Source: Bdellovibrionota bacterium
GTDB lineage: Bacteria; Bdellovibrionota; Bacteriovoracia; Bacteriovoracales; Bacteriovoracaceae
NCBI GenBank assembly: GCA_030836365.1
Contig: JAURQB010000041.1
Location: 1 to 17,489, forward strand
Direction: 5' to 3'
Length of the DNA stretch: 17,489 nucleotides
Numbering within the stretch: position 1 is the stretch's first letter; each line of letters opens with the position of its first letter. Below are positions 15,429-17,489 of this stretch, one piece after another. The position numbers and the translations under genes were made by a program. The notes under the pieces are model-generated. The model had not been told where the DNA came from. It did not search any database and was given only the letters and a program-made list of their open reading frames with translations.

Positions 15429-15830
15429 TCAAATGAAACGCCCAAAAAGTACCGCGTACCTCTTGGTTTTATTAATAATGTTTTTTACCTTCCTTTGGTA
15501 ACGCTTAGTTAGATTTTGACGTTCCATAAGCATGATAACCTCACGTCCATCAGAAACAGTGATTTTACCAGCTGGAATGTTATCCCATCTAGAGGTCCAT
15601 TTATTAAGAATGCTGATATAAGTTTTTGCAGTTTGATCGGAAACCTTACAAAGATGACCAGCTTTTACTTCTTGATACCATAGATGAACAACATCACTCC
15701 AAGAGTGACCAAATCCATCGGTCTCTTGAATTTCAAAACTAGCCTCTCTAATTAATCTTTTCTCTTCTCGTCCACCCTCATAAATAATTATCGATAAGCT
15801 TAAAATTAGATGGGGATTAATGTATTTAAA
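15429..15830 (-). pseudogene. Tyrosine-recombinase (integrase) fragment without start codon
   Basis: On the - strand a frame is open from after a TAG (15831-15833) to the TGA at 15429-15431 but contains no usable start at its head. The middle reads 'HSWSDVVHLWYQEVKAGHLC', 'VSDQTAKTYISILNKWTSRW', 'ITVSDGREVIMLMERQNLTK' and 'RYQRKVKNIINKTK', the pattern of the SAM-like core-binding domain of tyrosine recombinases (a W..e..k.G.ls..T...Y...l..w t..w run, and a final helix before the catalytic domain). The catalytic domain with its R-H-R-Y residues is absent. The similarity ends where the palindrome copy 3 begins, and the last dozen codons look like non-coding readthrough. It is a remnant of an integrated element. 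Confidence 0.6.
15442..15466. repeat. GTACC palindrome, copy 3, diverged, at the integrase break
   Basis: CCAAAAAGTAC (15442-15452), loop CGC, GTACCTCTTGG (15456-15466). Nine of eleven arm pairs match; the mismatches are at 15446/15462 and 15448/15460. It keeps the CC and core of copies 1 and 2. It lies exactly at the 3' end of recognisable integrase sequence. Confidence 0.65.
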
Positions 15831-15919
15831 CTAGGTGATTGATTTACAAATGTTTTACCTCGGTTGATGGATGGATGAGGCGTTGCATTGTATGCTCTAT
15901 CAACTTGGGGGAGTTTTAG

Positions 15920-16447
15920 ATGAGCTTTTTTATTAGAGAAATAGATCGAAACAATGATGAAGAAATTGACTTGGTTGTTGATAGGGCAATGGAAACCGTG
16001 TTGGAGACCATTCCTGAGTTTGAAGGAAAAAAAGAAAACGCCCTTAAAATTTGGTCAAATTTTACCTTTGAGAAGATGAAGGCAATGTTTGTTAAGGATT
16101 TTGATAGCGCTGCTCACCGTATCTTTGTCATCGTTGATGACTTTACTAAAAATGTTGTTGGTCACGCTATTTGCTCCTATAAATCAGATGATGATGGTAA
16201 GAGGTATGGTTTTTGCTACTCGAGATATATTCACCCCGGCTTTAGAAGGCAGGGACTCGCGCATAACTTATTAAATGGACAAGAAATATGGTGGCGTGAA
16301 AATTCTGTGGAATACGTTATCGCTCAAACCCACGAAACTAATATCAAGTTAAAAAGCTTATTTGTTAAAAATGGATTTGATATAGAAGGCCCTGTTAAAG
16401 GTGAGCTTTATAATTATTATGTTCTAAAAAAAATTCTGTCCAGTTAG
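15920..16447 (+). CDS. GNAT-family N-acetyltransferase
   Basis: GGGGGAG sits seven bases before the ATG, so the start is secure. The 175 residues show the GNAT order. A core strand 'RIFVIVDDFTKNVVGHAIC' (67-85) is followed by strand 4 'YGFCYSRYIHP' and motif A 'RRQGLAHNLL' (109-118, the acetyl-CoA pyrophosphate loop Q/R-x-x-G-x-A). Motif B comes near the end with 'HETNIKLKSLFVKNGF' (138-153). The acceptor substrate cannot be told. It looks intact, while its neighbours on both sides are gene remnants: an integrase fragment 90 bases upstream and a thermonuclease fragment whose stop codon overlaps its own stop on the opposite strand. That suggests it is a recent cargo or a survivor in a decaying region. 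Confidence 0.85.
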   Translation: MSFFIREIDRNNDEEIDLVVDRAMETVLETIPEFEGKKENALKIWSNFTFEKMKAMFVKDFDSAAHRIFVIVDDFTKNVVGHAICSYKSDDDGKRYGFCYSRYIHPGFRRQGLAHNLLNGQEIWWRENSVEYVIAQTHETNIKLKSLFVKNGFDIEGPVKGELYNYYVLKKILSS

Positions 16448-16602
16448 TTTATATTAATTTTCTCACCTATAATTGAATGAACATCTGGGATGTTAAACGT
16501 AATCGTATCTGCATCATAATTTTTAACATACCTTACGCAATTAAATCGATCCTTTGTGTGACCACACTCTCCAGCAATAGAATTATTAAATACCAATAAA
16601 AT
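16444..16602 (-). pseudogene. Thermonuclease (SNase-like) N-terminal fragment
   Basis: The frame between a TGA (16603-16605) and a TAA (16444-16446) encodes 'NNSIAGECGHTKDRFNCVRY', then 'VKNYDADTITFNIPDVHSII', then 'GEKININ'. The pattern (secreted Cys pair, DxDT, FxIPxVHxxxGxxIxI) is the first strands of staphylococcal-nuclease-like proteins, just before the expected catalytic 'RVxGIDTPE' segment. That segment and everything after it are missing, and the frame stops where the GNAT gene ends. The 5' end lacks a start and signal peptide too; only a TTG at 16596 is available. It is a gene head stranded by rearrangement. Confidence 0.6.
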
Positions 16603-16859
16603 TCAATAAACCTATTAGAATACCAGACACCTGGCAACCTGAGGCCTTCGATATTTCTTCCGGATGGAGTCAGATTCAATTCAGCGGAGGCAGAGAACTT
16701 TTTATCCAAGTATTAAAACGAGACCCTGCTGATGGAGGTTGGTGGAATTTATATATGAATCGTATCCCTCTTGAAGATGGTGCTAAAATTCATTTTACAC
16801 AAGCTAACCTAATGATGGGTCATCGAATATTTCTTGATTGCGAAGTGGTTAAAATATAG
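16590..16859 (+). pseudogene. Orphan coding fragment, unknown family, 5' end missing
   Basis: This + strand frame is open for 89 codons after a TAA (16587-16589), with no ATG until residue 58 (about 16762). It reads like real protein: 'IPDTWQPEAFDISSGWSQI', 'QFSGGRELFIQVLKRDPADG', 'GWWNLYMNRIPLEDGAKIHF', 'TQANLMMGHRIFLDCEVVKI', stop. Codon use is like the neighbours. With no start or ribosome binding site it is probably the tail of a truncated gene, or a gene with a start I cannot see. The family is not recognised. It begins within the same dozen bases where the thermonuclease fragment on the other strand loses its head, marking a recombination junction. Confidence 0.4.
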
Positions 16860-16895
16860 CTTGGCCGATTAACACAAAAGCATAATTTTAAATTT

Positions 16896-16936
16896 TATTT
16901 CTAGCTTCAAGACAAGCCTTCTTGAAGCTAGAAATA
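16896..16936. repeat. 17-bp perfect inverted repeat
   Basis: TATTTCTAGCTTCAAGA (16896-16912) and its exact reverse complement (16920-16936) are separated by seven bases. Neither side is followed by a T run good enough for a standard terminator, though the left flank is AT-rich. It lies just after the orphan fragment ending at 16859. It could be a terminator of relaxed type, a mobile-element end pair, or a folded recombination site. Confidence 0.8.
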
Positions 16937-17291
16937 GCTATACTTACTAGTTGTATATCAAAACAAAGCTAAGGATGAAGCTCCTTAGTTCAAGAAACTC
17001 CTTATTTGAAGAAAGTGATGACGATTTTGAATTAAAAGCTTCCAGACATGGGCCGCAGTGAAGTTGTATATGATAATTTCATTAGTACAATGATGCCTTA
17101 ATGACGACAGAAAAAATTGAATAGAAAACAGTTTTAGGACTGTTTCGTGTAATTATTGTAGGTCGTTTTTTCTACCTGGCATAGATTCAAATACATGTTA
17201 GATATGTTGCATGTGAAAATCTTTTATGGAAATTAAATAAAAACGTTAGATAAAAACCATTACTTAAATGAGCGTAAAAATAGGGTGAATC
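16937..17291. other. No gene recognised; leader of the 17292 gene
   Basis: Besides short hairpins (CTAAGGA...TCCTTAG at 16969-16988; AAACAG...CTGTTT near 17128-17147) I see only very short frames. It must hold the promoter for the gene at 17292, but no clear sigma-70 pair stands out. Small coding-like pieces (from an ATG at 16975, 29 codons; and another from about 17049) may be remnants. Confidence 0.4.
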
Positions 17292-17489
17292 ATGAAAATA
17301 TTATTAAGTTTATTGATGTTATTTACTTTCACAGTGGCGACAGCAAATCCAGGAACAATTGAAAATAGAAAAACAGGTGAAAAAGTTAAGATCGTTGAAA
17401 ATGGTGAAAACCTGGATTTCTTCTTAATTACATCAAATTCTGAAACTTATTTAAATTCATTAACACCAAATAAAATTTCAAAAAATTAT
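17292..17489 (+). CDS. Exported protein, 3' end outside the window
   Basis: AGGGTG sits about six bases before the ATG. The first 66 codons are visible and open to the window end. They encode a clear signal peptide ('ILLSLLMLFTFTVATA', cleavage before NPGT) followed by a short mature start with 'IENRKTGEKVKIVENGENLD' and 'FFLITSN'. The family cannot be judged from this part. Confidence 0.75.
   Translation, partial: MKILLSLLMLFTFTVATANPGTIENRKTGEKVKIVENGENLDFFLITSNSETYLNSLTPNKISKNY

Noticed and set aside
16975..17064. 29-codon frame with ATG directly after AAGG
   Set aside because: There is no spacing between the possible ribosome binding site and the ATG, it is very short, and no homology is recognised.

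Overview
The window is AT-rich, gene-dense bacterial DNA, and most of its products carry export signals (Sec, Tat or lipoprotein). The style (many secreted proteins of unknown family, a papain-like protease, an AT-rich chromosome with short intergenic gaps) suggests a Bdellovibrionota predator such as Halobacteriovorax or a relative. This is inference: there is no rRNA or other phylogenetic marker here, and no tRNA or CRISPR array was seen.

Layout. 1-308: the 3' end of an unrecognised gene. 393-2165 (-): a large exported protein of unknown family. 2227-8322 (+): a tightly coupled operon of a 1052-residue exported protein with two CxxCH haem-type motifs and PSD-cytochrome-like segments, a Tat-exported DUF1501-like protein, a second CxxCH protein that shares a module with the first, and a 79-residue protein. 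Its junctions are TAATG, ATGA and TAATG overlaps. This is the best candidate for a poorly described system. 8332-10727 (-): a small secreted protein coupled to a papain-like protease whose catalytic Cys and His are about 550 residues apart. 10746-11881 (-): a doubtful small ORF, a gene-free stretch, a clear rho-independent terminator, and a secreted protein with weak DUF1566 resemblance.

12072-14390 (-): a four-gene operon encoding a periplasmic redoxin (CPC motif), two related YtkA/FixH-like exported proteins (one a lipoprotein) and an outer-membrane beta-barrel. Together they look like an envelope redox or metal-handling set. 14404-17291 is a decaying region. It holds a methylglyoxal synthase pseudogene with an internal deletion and frameshift, a secreted protein made of two repeats, an integrase fragment with no start codon, an intact GNAT acetyltransferase, the head of a thermonuclease gene, an orphan coding fragment on the other strand, and a 17-bp perfect inverted repeat. 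The window ends in the first 66 codons of another exported protein.

A short palindrome (arms CAAAAGGTAC / GTACCTTTTG around CGC or CGT) occurs three times: between convergent genes, in the leader of the 393-2165 gene, and at the break of the integrase fragment. It may be an interspersed repeat family, an operator or a terminator.
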